From Leptobrachium leishanense (Eukaryota; Chordata; Amphibia; Anura; Megophryidae), in assembly GCA_009667805.1 (NCBI GenBank), contig CM019064.1:78676400-78740399 (forward strand): 64,000 bases of DNA, written 5' to 3'. The translations under genes were made by a program, and so were the position numbers. The notes below the pieces were generated by a model that had not been told where the DNA came from, did no database searches, and was given only the letters and a program-made list of their open reading frames with translations. This document shows positions 12,075-23,503 of the stretch, piece by piece. How positions within the stretch are numbered: the stretch's first letter is position 1; each line of letters starts with the position of its first letter.

Positions 12075-12255
12075 CATGGTTTCCCAAACCTGTCCTCGGG
12101 ACCCTCAACCAGGCCAGATTTTGCAGATCACCTTGGGGAAAAGCAGACTGAATCCTGCAATCACTGAGCAGCAAATTTTATCACCTGTGCTGAGCTTCAG
12201 ATATCCTGCAAACCTGGCGAGGCGGAGGGTCCTGAGGACAGGTTTGGGAAACACT
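12075..12255 (+). mobile_element. hAT-type MITE (CAGTGTTTCCCAAACC family), copy 1
   Basis: Ends CATGGTTTCCCAAACCTG (left end slightly damaged) and GGTTTGGGAAACACTG. The interior, including ACTGAATCCTGCAATCACTG, matches copies at 21896-22076, 58475-58657 and 59664-59847. The copies elsewhere have 8-bp duplications; none is readable here, consistent with left-end damage. Confidence 0.85.
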
Positions 12256-12322
12256 GGTTTACATACTCCGTCTCACTCAAACTCCCTCACAGTGTCACAC
12301 TCGCTCACTCTTTCTTGTGCTG

Positions 12323-12978
12323 TGTCAGGTTGGGAGTGCGACGGTTGGTGAAGTGAGCCCATGATGCAGTGATTGGAGGAGTCACGTAGGTTACAGGGCA
12401 CAGAAGGTTTATTAAAGCATAAACAAAAGCCAGAAACAAACGGATCAGAGTCAATATCAGGCAGGCAACAGACTGTGTATGCAGGTTCCAGGGTTTGCTG
12501 GAAAGCAGGGATCCACTTGAGAGTGGGGGTACACTTGCCAGCGAGGATGCTTGAGAGCAGGGGTACACTTGCCAGCGAGGATGCTTGAGAGCAGGGGTAC
12601 ACTTGCCAGCGAGGATGCTTGAGAGCAGGGGTACCTTTGATTATGGGGTTCCACTTGGGAGCAGGGTTCCACTTGACTGGATCACTGGAGGGATTCAGGT
12701 GCAGCAGCAGGGAGCTTCAGGAACAGGACTGGTTGTTTGCACTTCCAGAAACATTAATGTTGAAGCCCTGATGGAAGGGTGGTTCCCTCTTTTAGGCAGG
12801 CTTCATTAGGAGTAATAGAGTACACCTGAAGGCACCACAGCAGAAGCTGAACAGCCAGATAGAGGATCCTGTAACCTGTATACAACATAAGCAGTGAATA
12901 ACAAACAAGTGCAGGTAAATAAGGGTTTGCAAGGGATTAGGTGCGGGCACAGGCTTAGACTGAGTCTGATTCCTGACA
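12323..12978. mobile_element. Solo LTR, 656 bp, with 5-bp target duplication
   Basis: The segment begins TGTCAGG and ends CCTGACA, the TG...CA inverted dinucleotides of a retroelement LTR, and is flanked by TGCTG on both sides (12318-12322 and 12979-12983). There is no internal coding region, so this is a recombined solo LTR. It contains a minisatellite (12530-12660). The superfamily (Gypsy-like or ERV-like) cannot be settled without internal sequence. Confidence 0.75.
12530..12660 (+). repeat. 32-bp tandem repeat inside the solo LTR
   Basis: Near-identical units containing GAGAGCAGGGGTACACTTG and GCCAGCGAGGATGCTT follow one another about three times, with degenerate units on either side. 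The stop-free frames across it are a by-product of repetition. Confidence 0.8.
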
Positions 12979-12983
12979 TGCTG

Positions 12984-14955
12984 TCTTTTTCTCTTTACCT
13001 TTTCTTGCTGTGTCGCTCTGTGCTTCTTTTTTTTTTTTTTTTTGCTGTCTCCGATATCTCTTTCTCCCTGTGTGTATTGATTTCTTTCCTTCCCTGTCTC
13101 TGTAGTAGCTGGGAGTGAAAGAGTTACGGATTGGAATAGCACTCAGCCCCGCCCTCCCCTCAGCTCACAGTGCAGGAGGGAGGAGGAGCAACTCAGTCGC
13201 ACATGCTCAGTGCGTTTTTTTTATCTATACCTAGGTATACACACTGATTGGTTAGCTCAAAGTACCTCCTGAGGTGGGTGTGGAAAATGCCAAGAAAGAA
13301 AAGATGGTAAATATGAAAAAATATCATATTTACTTGCTTTTATTCCTGGTGAATGACACAACTTTCTCATTTAAAAGACACATTTTTAAAAGCAAACTAG
13401 CAAAGCATGCATGTCCCTTTAAGCTATCATCAGTTTTGGATTATTGCCCACTGTCTCGAAGACCCAGTGCTGGTAAACATATTTGGCAAGACTAATCCCA
13501 AAAAAAGCAGGTAACCCCCCCACCCCCAGGGGTGTTTGCAGAGCCTCTATATAGATTCTGGTGAATGGGGGCCAAAAATTTTATTGTTTTCCTTCATGTA
13601 ACATGTATGCGGTATTGCAAGACAGCAGCCACTCCAGTTTATTATCGCCATTTTTAATCCATTATAAATTAATGGACAGTGGTGTCCCTGTACCTTTTTC
13701 TACAAGCGTGGGTATTTTCCACAAGTATTTTTCAATTGTGATAAGGTAAATGCGTCTCCCCGCGCACCGATAGAAACCACAAATTGCCTTTGATTACTAT
13801 GCATAATAGCTTGATTCATGTTTTTTCATGAATGGGTGTTCGACTGCATGCACATTCATACACATTCTTAGGCATTTGTGAATCCATTGCTGCTTCTATG
13901 ATGGCTTGAGTTGAAAGGAAGCGGATGAAACCTCTTTGCACATCAGTGAAGTCCTGTAAAAGGGACTCCTTTCACCATAGCCTGTGGCAGGACCATAGGT
14001 GCACGCTCGCTCAGAGTGTCCCGCAAAGTCCTCCATGTCAGGCTACAAAGTGAAGCAATTGGGCTATTATTTAAAATGTCCAAATGGTTTGTCATCGCAA
14101 GCTGCCCTTCTGATAACGCAATCTTGATGCTTGTCAGTTCAAGGAGAGGGTGGAATCCACATTGTGTTCAGCTGATATGTTAAGGAATTTGAGAAGAATT
14201 TTGCATTTGTGACCAGAATCATGTGAAATAGAAGTTAATTCTTACTCCGAGCCTCGTTTGGGTGTTTTCAGAACGCATGCTACATCTTTCATGCACGCTT
14301 CTGTTAGCCAGAGGGCTTCACAAAGATTAGAGATTACACAAGGTTAGAAACGAGAACAATGACGGTCGGAATTAGGTGGAATCAAGCTGGATGATGACAA
14401 CTGAGCAAGCCCCAAGAACAGGGATCACATTCTAGTCATATTGTTTCAGAAACACAATGCGTATTCAATCAATACAACACAAGATACCTACCTAAAATAC
14501 CCCAGGGATGGAAAGCACAGTGATATTTGACCGTAGTACTCCGTACCATAAACGGCGTATGTTTATGGTAGACCGTTTCGCGTTTGTGATATGAACATGG
14601 AGTAATTCCTCAGCATGAAAGGGTTTGCAGTGGGCCTTTAAAGCATACCAGAAGCCTATAATTATGTTGATGTGCATTATATAAATGATTACATTGGATT
14701 CACCCATTCACACCCAACTTGGATAAAGGTTCTGACAGAGACAGGAGAATACACCGTGAATTGACATGTCAACACAAGATGTGTTAATAACAGATAAAAC
14801 AAAAACTAACAGAGCCACAAGCCAGTGCACCAAATCAGCGTTTTGATCCATTATCCTTTTTTTTTCTTTCTCCTTTGGTCGATAAGTGAAGTATAATGCA
14901 GTGATGTGTCCTGGCACCTGATCTTCACTAGGCACTAGTAATATCTATTTCGATA
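12984..14955. other. Intronic stretch, nothing classified
   Basis: T17 run at 13027-13043. The words CCTCCTGAGGTGGGTGTGG near 13266 are roughly inverse to CCACGCCCCTCAGCTAGG near 11840, so 11838-13286 might be one old element into which the MITE and the LTR inserted; the match is too weak to assert. The rest looks unique and non-coding. Confidence 0.4.
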
Positions 14956-14964
14956 CTGTGCCAC

Positions 14965-15090
14965 CCTTTTGCCAGTCGGGGGGTCCGAGTTCAACCAAGC
15001 CGTTAAACTAGCAGCTCAACCAGTTATACAGAGCAATTCCAGCCGTAAGCAGCAGCTATTTCGACTGAGCCACGACCTTAAATTGTGGCT
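14965..15090 (-). mobile_element. Possible tRNA-derived SINE fragment, reverse orientation
   Basis: On the minus strand the segment reads GGTCGTGGCTCAGTCGAAA (A-box-like) and, about 75 nt later, GGTTGAACTCGGACC (B-box-like). This resembles a degraded tRNA head. No intact cloverleaf could be drawn and there is no obvious A-rich tail. Confidence 0.4.
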
Positions 15091-16923
15091 GTTTCCTGTA
15101 AAATGACCGTTCCTTGGTGTTGGGGTCAACAATTCGTGGCTACATGGCAAATAAATGAGCTAAATAGCTTAAAAAAAATAACCACTGTACACCTGATGAT
15201 TTGGTGTAGAAGGCAGTGGATATCTCTCTAGGCACCTCGAGCAAAGAGTCAAGATCTGTATTACCCTGTACACTTCTAGTGAGCAAAGACGAGATCTGTG
15301 AGTTCACGGAGAATGGGGACCAGCGCTAGCACAACGATTAATACGGTTACTCGGCCAACACGAAATCTAATCTCCGACTAGAAAACACTACTTCTCTCTC
15401 TGCTTTGTTGCTGACCTTCGATTGTCCTCTGATGTCATGTTCACCTGTCACTCTCCCATACACATAACTCAGTCCTGTTGTAAGATTGTTTTCTTATATT
15501 GTATAATTTTTTTCTGCTTTTGTCTGATACATTTCCATTTACCTTTTCTTCTATGCTCGATAAACCAATGCTTTTTTTTCCCCACCTCTTAGCAGGAGTG
15601 TAACGATAAAACGTCTTATTTCTCAATAGGAAATTACATAATACGTATGTGGTATAGGCCGACCACTTCCCATTTACAGGCACGAATAGTGATACCGCGT
15701 TACATGCAGGTTGGCATGTGTCTCATGTCGATCGATTATTATCTGTGAAAAGTTAATAATTTAATGCATTCCAAACCATTTCTCGCCGTATCCCGTCAGC
15801 GTGTTTTCTGCGTGTAGCCGTCTCTCAGTCCCAGCTCGGAGTTATAATTATTTACTCAAAATCTAAACAATTTCTGCTGCGCGATAAGAACAAAAGACCG
15901 TGACGTGACTGCAAGCGCCTAATCAGGAGCACGAAAACCCATTCGGAATTTCTAAGCCGTCGCTTCCTGTCGTAACGCCGCATTTGTAAATGGACCAAGA
16001 GAGGAGCCAGCGACTGACCCCCATCACTCAATCTGCTTCCCAATACCCAGAGTTCATTCGCTCGCAGCAGACGTTAAATCTTAGCATGGAATGAAGCGGA
16101 AAGCCCCTGCGATCGCAAGGGAAATATTATAAATACCCTTTTTTTTTTGTAAAAATTTTTCCCCCCTCTGTTCCCGAAGGAAAAGTAATCCTTTTACAGT
16201 GCTGCAGTGTGTGCCTTGGTGGCAGGCCGCTTCCTGATTGATATTCTCCATTCATTCGTCGCTAATGCACTTCAGAAACTCAATATTTCGCAGCTACGGT
16301 CTCCGTTTCAAATGTCAGGCCTCTGCGCATCCAGTCGAGGAAGTTTGCCATATTCGCTTCCTGCTGCGTTACAAAGGTACAGCCTGCCAGGTAGAACGTG
16401 CTCGCCGTATCAAAGGTTCCCTGTGTAAGGCTAAACACCTAATTAATAGGATTTTGTCTAGCAGGTTCGCTCAATGATGGCTCTATTAAGGGCTCTCTCA
16501 GATCTACCATTCTGTGCTCAGGCCAGCTCCATAATTGAAAACATATTTCCTTCTGCCGAGCTGCAGCTGGTTTGGTTCTGCTCATGCAGAAAAGGATACA
16601 ACCTTGCATAACATAGGAAATGAACGCTTGAGAGAGAAGCCAAATTCAATTTCAGTCAGATATTTCGAGGATAAGTCCATGATCTATGGAAGCAGGGGAA
16701 TGAAAAGTGTGTGCGAGACTGTGTGTGTGTGTGTGTGGAAAGGAGTGTATTCAGCAGTCTATTAATCACGGCTGGGCCGGACTCTGCTTGGTGCGCTCAC
16801 ATTAGTAGCGCTTCTCTCTCAAAGGCTGGAGACAGGCCAGATCCTCCGTGTTTAACCTCTTAGAGATCGTCCACCACTTCCCACTTAATACTTTTTTAAG
16901 GTGGGAAATTTAAATTGCGTGGC
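15091..16923. other. Intronic stretch without recognised transposons
   Basis: About 1.8 kb free of recognisable element ends. Around 15830-16480 it is compositionally balanced, with clusters of TAATTA-type and ATCAAAG words (for example near 16409 and 16440), and could be a conserved regulatory segment; there is no direct evidence of conservation. A short TG repeat lies near 16720. Confidence 0.35.
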
Positions 16924-17172
16924 GTTGTCAGCAGGGCCGGACTGGGAATAAAAAGCAGCCCTGGAAACAAATTTTTAGACCAGCCCCATATTGTGATACT
17001 TGCAAACGAAAAGGATACGTATCAGAGCTGCACAGCAATTAAACTCACAGCAATGTGTGGTGTGTATGAACATTAATTAACAGTTTTAACATCATGGGGG
17101 CCATCATGGTTTAGATAATTATTAGTCATGCAGGTTGCATGGCCCTGTGTATTGCTAGGGAGAACATGCATC

Positions 17173-17270
17173 TGTGGAGCTCTGTGACACGCTCATACTC
17201 ACTACACATTACTGTGGAGCTCTGTGACACGCTCATACTCACTACACATTACTGTGGAGCTCTGTGACCC
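17173..17270 (+). repeat. 40-bp tandem repeat (TGTGGAGCTCTGTGACAC)
   Basis: Unit starts at 17173, 17213 and 17253; the first two are identical over 40 bp and the third is partial. The unit is related to the 55-bp repeat at 22880-23280, 25917-25985, 30871-30935 and 63215-63630. Confidence 0.85.
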
Positions 17271-17689
17271 TACAGACTTCAAGATGGCAGCTGGCCCTTT
17301 GATTAGGCTACAGGGAGCGCAGCGTGACGTCTGCCGCCAGAGCCTAGGGCCATCACTGTTTCTGATGCTTGGAGAGGGTTTTTGGGGCCTTTACAGTGGG
17401 TGGAAGGGGTTAATAGGGCTACTCATTTTCGGGGAGGGATGAGGTCTTTCCTTGTGGGGAAATGAAGGGGCGTAGGCACTCTCACTATGTGGAATTGGAG
17501 GGTTAATGGGGTCACTTGGGGGGAGGGTAATAACTAAGGAAAGTGGGGGCTCCATTCACTCTGGGGGCTCTGGCTACACCTGTTATGTGTGTGTTGGGCC
17601 TGGGAATGTGGAGGGGGGCTGGATGTGCATGTCTGTCTGTGGGGGACAGGACTTGTGTGATGGCCAGGGGTACTTTACTGTGGGGGGCG

Positions 17690-17999
17690 AGTGACAGCGG
17701 GGTGTTTTACGGGGGGGGGTGATGGCTGGGGTATTTTCCTGGGTGGGGGAGTGATGGCCGGGGTATTTTATGGGGGGTGATGGTGGGTATTTTACTGGGG
17801 GGGGTGAGAGCTGGGAGTATTTCACTGGGGGAGTGAAGGCTGGGGGTATTTTACTGGGGGGGAGTGAAGGCTGGTGGTATTTTACAGGGGGGAGTGAAGG
17901 CTGGGGGGATTTTACAGGGGGGGGGAGTGAAGGCTGGGGGGATTTTACAGGGGGTGTGAAGGCTGCGGGTATTTTAATGGGGGGATTGAAGGCTGCAGG
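17690..17999 (+). repeat. G-rich minisatellite interrupted by a hAT insertion
   Basis: Units of about 28 bp share the order GTGAAGGCTGGGGG, TATTTTAC, GGGGGG. The array continues after the nested hAT at 19022-19105. The G-rich strand has repeated runs of 4-9 G. A 197-codon minus-strand frame rich in PPVKSPQPSLPP-type repeats is a product of the array, not a gene. Confidence 0.85.
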
Positions 18000-18208
18000 T
18001 AGGGTTGCACCGATACCGATACTAGTATCTGTATCGGGGCCGATACTGGGTACTGCAGGAGTACTTGGTACTCGTGCAGTACCCCCCAATATTTTTTCCG
18101 ATACCGGAAGCCGGCATTGAGCCGGCTTGCCGGCATCCGAGGGGCTGCGGCGGCTGTCCGAATGCTCTATCGGCATTCGGACAGCCGCCCCTGGAGCTGC
18201 TCACGGCG

Positions 18209-18362
18209 ATACTTACCTTCCTGGGCGCCGCCGAGAATGTCTCCATGCGCGCTCGTTGGAAGGACCCCAGCCGCGACCACGTGGGACCATGTGATCGCAG
18301 CTGGGGTCCTTCCAACAAGCGCGCGCGGAGACATTCCCGGCGGCGCTCAGGAAGGTAAGTAT
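18209..18362. repeat. Palindromic module bounded by ATACTTACCTT / AAGGTAAGTAT
   Basis: The two halves are reverse complements over about 70 bp with few mismatches, meeting near a loop containing CACGTGG. The right boundary AAGGTAAGTAT (18352-18362) matches a consensus 5' splice site and is complementary to the U1 snRNA 5' end over 10 nt. The left boundary is its reverse complement (18209-18219). Equivalent modules occur twice in each of copies 2 and 3. Confidence 0.85.
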
Positions 18363-18384
18363 GGGGGGGGGTCCAAGCTGGGGG

Positions 18385-18830
18385 GCATACCTAGGTGTGA
18401 GCTGGGGGGGCATATCCATGAGCTGTGGGCATAACCATGAGCTGGGGGGCATAACCATGAGCTGGGGGGGGCATAACCATGAGCTGGGGGGCATAACCAT
18501 GAGCTGGGGGGCATAACCATGAGCTGGGGAGCATAACCATGAGCTGTGGGCATAACCATGAGCTGTGGGGGCATATCCATGAGCTGTGGGGCATATCCAT
18601 GAGCTGTGGGCATAACCATGAGCTGGGGGGCATATCCATGAGCTGGGGGGCATAACCATGAGCTGGGGGGCATAACCATGTGTGAGCTGGGGGGGCAAAT
18701 CCATAAGCTGGGGGGCATATCCATGTGTGAGCTGGGGGGCATACCCATGTGTGAGCTGGGGGGGGGCAAATCCATAAACTGGGGGGCATATCCATGTGTG
18801 AGCTGGGGCATATCCATGAGCTGGGGCAGT
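18385..18830 (+). repeat. 20-bp minisatellite (GAGCTGGGGGGCATAACCAT)
   Basis: About twenty units of 20-27 bp with variable G-run length, some carrying an extra GTGT. The long frames on both strands are repeat artefacts. The same repeat, inverted, fills 37537-38222 in copy 2 and 50275-50525 in copy 3. Confidence 0.92.
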
Positions 18831-19789
18831 ATGAATATATATATATATATATATCGGGGGGGATATACATGTGAGCTGGGGGCATTTTTATATGGTCTGT
18901 TCTTATTGGAAAGCGTCACATGACATTAAAGAAAAGTATCGGTACTCGGTATCGGTGAGTACTTTTAAAAAGTATCTTTACTCGTACTCGGTCTTAAAAA
19001 AGTGGTATCGGTGCATCCCTAGCTGCAGGTATTTTAATGGGGGGGGATTGAAGGCTGGGGGTATTTTACAGGGGGGAGTGAAGGCTGGGGGTATTTTACA
19101 GGGGGAGAGTGATGGCCAGGTGGTGCCCTGGCAGGGGGATCTGACTTTTGGGGAAAGACCTGACTATCTCTAGCAGTCAGAGCATGCCAGCCTCTCACCT
19201 GGTTCACAAATTGCTATCACACAGGATGCTGCCATCTTCCAGCTCCACACAGCCACTCCCAAAATGCAGCAGGGGGAGGGGGGGCAGCTATCCACCTGCA
19301 TAGCACATAGAAATTCTGCATGATGACATCACCCTGGGCCGGGCAGTGCTGGTTACCATGGAGGGGGCAGCAGGGCTGTGAGTGAAGAAGCAGGGAGGAA
19401 TGGATTGAAAGCAGCTGCTCTCACAACAACTCACCTAGGAGTCTGCCTGGTGCTGCCTCTCCATCCAAACGAATCAGCTTGTGGCCCCAAACTTCCTGTG
19501 AGTGGGAACAAGTGGCTGATGGGAGGAGGAGGCGGAGACAAGTGGGAGGAAGAGACGTCCCACCAGATCCACCGCCACACTGTCAATGACCGGCAGAGCG
19601 TCTCTCACTCACTCGCACGCAGCTTGTGTGCGAGTGAGCATTTAAGCTACAGGCTGCCCAAAAATTAAACAGCTTACTGGGATTTGTCCCGGCATCCCGG
19701 TAGGCCAGTCCGGCCATGGTTGTCAGATGCTGGAACAGAGTCGGCAACATTGGTCCTCCAGATCTTCTGGATTTTCAGGCTCGATTTAA

Positions 19790-20253
19790 GGCTCGAGTCA
19801 GACGAACGCAGTCAGAGCGCACTCTGCGTGCGTGCATAACGGACAGACATACTGACGGAAGATACTGTAGACTCCACACGGTCCGTTTTTTTTTTTTTTT
19901 GATGGACGTAGGAAAAAAAAGGGATCTATGGGAAATAAAATATGAAAAATTATAAAAATTTGAAAATGATATGAAAAGCCATTTTGTGCGTCAAGGTGCT
20001 GGACGTCGCAAATGCGCTGCATCGGACATCTCACTCACACAGAACGCTACGTGGACGGGGCGCACTCTGCGCGTCCATCTAGCGTTTTTACGTTCTTACC
20101 TAACTTGCGTCGTTTGCCTCGTCCGTTGTGCGTGCGCAGTTCAGTGCGTACGTACTTCGTGTGTGGGTCTCTATTGATCATGATTCATGCTACGACGGAC
20201 GTTAAACTGTGCGGCAACACGGACGTGATCACTGCGTTAGTCTGACGCCGGCC
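19790..20253. mobile_element. Harbinger-like MITE, GTCAGACG family
   Basis: Ends GGCTCGAGTCAGACG and GTCTGACGCCGGCC, with TAA on both sides (19787-19789, 20254-20256), the expected 3-bp Harbinger duplication. Interior CG-rich, no transposase. It lies 409 bp before another member at 20663. Confidence 0.82.
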
Positions 20254-20662
20254 TAATTCGACCCAATGGCCTTTTCGTCCGATACTTGGCCATATTTCAG
20301 TTCGGCAAATTCCAATGTGAGTTTAACGCCATTCCGATTCCTGACTAAAAAATTCAGATCAAATATCCGTTCTCTGCCATACATTTCATATAGAAATATC
20401 TGCTTTAGCGATTTTCAATTAGAATTTATCATTATAACGATTTCCAAAACCTTTCAAACGCAGAAAGGTGTTGGTAGATGGGTTTTCAGGCAGGGAAATA
20501 GAGGGAAGAAGACTGAAATCTTTTCTAAACATCTGATATTTTTAATAGCCCTGTTTAAAGGCACAAATCTGTATGATGCTGGATGAAAATAAGCTTTTTC
20601 GGCAGCTTTTTTTTTTCCTGGACCAATGGTATTTTTCGCATATTGGCTGCTGCTGACATTAA

Positions 20663-21088
20663 GGCTGGGGTCAGTCGAACGCAGTGCGAACGTGCGTTTA
20701 GCCGCACTTTATTACGGCCGTGGTAGCAGCAAATGACGTCCAACGCAGGCCCACACACGAAGTACGGCCTCACAAAAGTTCGGCCATGCAACGTAATCGG
20801 CAAACGAACGCATTTTCGCAAGAACGTCGAACCGCTAGTACTGACGTAAGCGTGCGCTGCGTCCACATAGCGGCGTGTTTGCGTGATTAGGAGACGTCAG
20901 ACGCTGCTCATGTCCGGCCAACATAAAGTCCAGACACCCAAAGTTTCCTGGTTTGGATCCTTAAAAATTCACGGCCGAAATTGCGCATCGTATGACCGCT
21001 ATAGCGTATTCCGTGAAAAAGTACGTCCATGCGTCCGAACGCACTTTTTTACGGACGATGCGAAAAATGCGTTCGTCTGACCCTAACC
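20663..21088 (+). mobile_element. Harbinger-like MITE, GTCAGACG family, copy 2
   Basis: Collinear with 4121-4545 at almost identical length (426 vs 425 bp). Ends GGCTGGGGTCAGTCG and CGTCTGACCCTAACC; flanks TAA and TCA, so one flank or end has mutated. Interior words GTTTAGCCGCAC and AGCAGCAAATGACGTCCAA are shared with copy 1. Confidence 0.8.
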
Positions 21089-21177
21089 TCATTCAACGGA
21101 ATCAGCTGATATTTTGAATTAAAAAATATCGCCAGCAAGTAGATGATTTATATTTTTATTAAAATCAATCCCTACAT

Positions 21178-21275
21178 CTCACATGATGCTCAACCATTCA
21201 CTAGTTTGGCCAAGCCTCATGGGAAATGTAGTTCCAAAGCATCTGGAGAGTTGTGGTTGCTGATCTCTGCCCTGG
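21178..21275. mobile_element. Fragment of CAACCTTGGC palindromic MITE family
   Basis: Contains ACATGATGCTCA, CATGGGAAATGTAGTTCC and GGTTGCTGATCTCTGCCC in family order, so about two thirds of the element is present. Confidence 0.6.
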
Positions 21276-21276
21276 A

Positions 21277-21890
21277 ATAAAAACGATTGGAAAAAATAAT
21301 CTTATATGGGTTTTTCTTTCGGAGTTTAGAATTCCAGATAAAGGGCGGCCAGCCTGTAATACCACATGTTAATAGCCATGCACTCAAAGCATGTGCCAGC
21401 CTGTAATTAAATGTGTAATGGGGAGATTAAGCTGCGATACTGCTATGCTGAAAGGATACGCAAATATACGACCGATCAAGAACTGGACGTACTTTAAAAA
21501 AATCCGAAAATTGGCAGATTTTGCCCCGTATTATTAGACTTTTATATGGTAAGCCTGAAGGTGGTCCCCGGGAGGGAAAAGCGTAAGAGAAGATTGGAAT
21601 TATTGAACGGTAGAACGTGATTAGGGGAGAGCCCGGCTATTGAGCTTTTTCCAGCTTCAGTGAGCAGAGCAGTTTTATTTTGCACGATCTCACTGGAATG
21701 CGCAGGGTGACTCGAGGACAGTCACTGCCATGCGCCCTTATGGAAATGGGGCCTCCTGCTAGATCTAGAATGGATTTCATGCTGGAAACTCGTGAGTCGT
21801 TTTAAAGGAAGCGTCCAGAAAAGTGGCCGTATGGGGTGCCAAATATTAGTGTTTTTAAGAAGAAATATCGTCCCCTTTTTATCATGCATT
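21277..21890. other. Intronic stretch, nothing recognised
   Basis: No element ends, tandem arrays or domain-bearing frames were seen between two MITEs. Confidence 0.4.
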
Positions 21891-21895
21891 TACAG

Positions 21896-22076
21896 CAGTG
21901 TTTCCAAACCTGCCCTCTGAACCTTCTATCAGGCCAGATTTTGCAGGTCACCTTGGGGAAAAGCAGACTGAATCCTGCAATCACTGAGCAGCAAATCATA
22001 TCACCTGTGCTGTGCTTCACATATCCTGCAAACCTGACCTGTTAGGGGGTCCTGAGGACAGGTCTGGGAAACACTG
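21896..22076 (+). mobile_element. hAT-type MITE (CAGTGTTTCC family), copy 2
   Basis: Ends CAGTGTTTCCAAACCTG and CAGGTCTGGGAAACACTG. The flanking octamers ATTTACAG and CTTTAGAG match at six of eight positions, consistent with an aged 8-bp hAT duplication. Interior matches copies at 12075, 58475 and 59664. Confidence 0.88.
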
Positions 22077-22084
22077 CTTTAGAG

Positions 22085-22740
22085 ACTAAAGTGTTTCTTT
22101 CACGGTCATTCAGTGAAGTTGAATAAGTAGGCGTGCAGTTACAATACCTTAAGAAGAAAAGATAATGATATTATTAGCGTTAAATAAATGAACATGGGCA
22201 ACCTACTCCTTTATCTGCTATAATTTCCTTTATAGGAACCCTACATGACATCCTGTTGGAGGAGATCTTATCGCCATCTACTGGTTGCACATGGGATTTT
22301 AGATTTCACATGCTTGTTAGGTTGCAGAGCCTGGGCACATGTTCTGGAATCCACCTGTTCAGTGCACATGTGAAATGAATAAAAGCTAAAGGATTTAACA
22401 TGGTGCCCCCTGACAATGAGATCTTTAACAAGCTACTACTAATACGGCCATGGCAAGTCAAACTGAAGCACTTTAAGTTATATGTACTGTCCAAAGGGAC
22501 AGGGCTGCGAAGCTCAGGGGTATGAAAATGAACGGAGAAACAGTGATCATCCACCACTTAAGTTTGTGTGATTACAAATAAGCTTCATATAAAGCTGTGG
22601 CACTAATAGTCGCATTCTGGGCATCGATTTAGCTGCTCATTATAAAATACATGTTTTTCTGGATTTCAAACAACATTTTTAATGTTTGCATGACACCCCA
22701 CATTTTGTTTTGTATTGGATGTGTGTATGTATCTATATAT
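22085..22740. other. Intronic stretch, nothing recognised
   Basis: Ordinary-looking AT-rich sequence; short open frames without domains; short TATG-rich tract near 22720-22745. Confidence 0.4.
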
Positions 22741-22745
22741 GTATG

Positions 22746-23475
22746 TGCAGGGGCGTAACTACCAGGGGTGCAGAGGGTGCCACCGCACCCAGGCCCTTGA
22801 GTCCAGGGGGGCCCACACTCGCCTGCTTATATTTTATATATATAATTCTTTAACTTCTTTTATACTAATTTGTGAGTTTTACTTTGGAGCTCTGTGATAC
22901 GCTCATACACACCACATCTTACTCTGTGTTTTGTTGCTGTGGAACTCTGATGCGCTCATACACACTGCACATTACTATGAGTTTTATTGCTGTGAAGCTC
23001 TGTGATACGTTCATACACACTGCACATTAGTGTGAATTTTATTGCTGTGGAGCTCTGTGATACGTTCATACACACCGCACATTACTGTGAATTTTATTGC
23101 TGTGGAGCTCTGTGATACATTCCTACACACTGCACATTACTGAGTTTTATTGCTGTGGAGATCTGTCATACCTTCATACACACTGCACATTGCTGTGGAG
23201 CTTTGTGATAAGCTCATACACTGCATATTGCTGTGAGGTTTATTGCTGTGGAGCTCTGAGATGCACAGAGTGCACATTACATTAAAAATGGGATGGACTG
23301 AAGAGGTCATAGTGGACCTGGAAAAATGGGACACTGATTGTCTGGAGTCAACAGTGTGGACCTGGAGGGGACCAATGCATGTTGACGAGAGGGGGACAAA
23401 ATATGTTTTTGCCTGGAGTGGGGGGGGGCCGTCATGTTTGCTGCATCTGGGCCCTAGGGTTTCTAGTAACGTGTG
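22746..23475. mobile_element. hAT-like composite (CAGGGGCGTAACTA) carrying a 55-bp repeat array
   Basis: The left end CAGGGGCGTAACTACC is roughly inverse to GGGTTTCTAGTAACG at the right, ends typical of vertebrate hAT MITEs. Between them a 55-bp unit, starting TGTGGAGCTCTGTGATACG, repeats about seven times (22880-23280). No unambiguous 8-bp duplication was read because the right flank enters a TG repeat. Confidence 0.6.
22880..23280 (+). repeat. 55-bp tandem repeat array
   Basis: Each unit reads roughly TGTGGAGCTCTGTGATAC, a CATACACACTGCACATTACTG core and TTTTATTGC, with 5-20% variation between units. Related units occur in at least four other places in the window, two of them inside hAT-type elements. 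Confidence 0.85.
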
Positions 23476-23503
23476 TGCGTGTGCGTGTGTGTGTGTATAT
23501 ATA

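Larger units (their letters stand above)
18000..19021 (+). mobile_element. hAT family TAGGGWTGCACCGATAC, copy 1 (nested)
   Basis: Begins TAGGGTTGCACCGATAC, ends GTATCGGTGCATCCCTA, and is flanked by an exact 8-bp duplication GCTGCAGG (17992-17999, 19022-19029). Interior in order: self-complementary GATACTAGTATC words; a hairpin around GGTACTGCAGGAGTACTT; a hairpin at 18151-18187; a 150-bp palindrome 18209-18362 bounded by U1-complementary words; a 20-bp minisatellite at 18385-18830; and an AT tract. No transposase. Copies 2 and 3 (37403-38835, 50140-51133) lie in the opposite orientation. Confidence 0.93.
16932..19718 (+). mobile_element. hAT-type element (CAGGGCCGGACTGG), 2.8 kb, carrying a nested hAT
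   Basis: The left end CAGGGCCGGACTGG and right end CCAGTCCGGCCATG are inverted repeats flanked by an exact 8-bp direct repeat GTTGTCAG (16924-16931 and 19719-19726), diagnostic of hAT superfamily insertion. The interior contains a 40-bp tandem repeat (17173-17270), a minisatellite of about 28 bp (17690-17999, 19022-19105) and a nested hAT at 18000-19021. No transposase was recognised, so the element is non-autonomous. Without the nest it is about 1.76 kb. Confidence 0.9.

Noticed and set aside
17583..18176. 197-codon minus-strand proline-rich frame
   Set aside because: It spans the G-rich minisatellite and runs across the hAT insertion boundary, so it cannot be an ancestral gene.
18213..18919. 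Long minus-strand frames of 163-190 codons over the minisatellite in hAT copy 1
   Set aside because: Same artefact as in copy 2; composition follows the repeat unit.
22880..23280. CRISPR array
   Set aside because: The repeats are head-to-tail variants without distinct spacers, in a eukaryotic intron.
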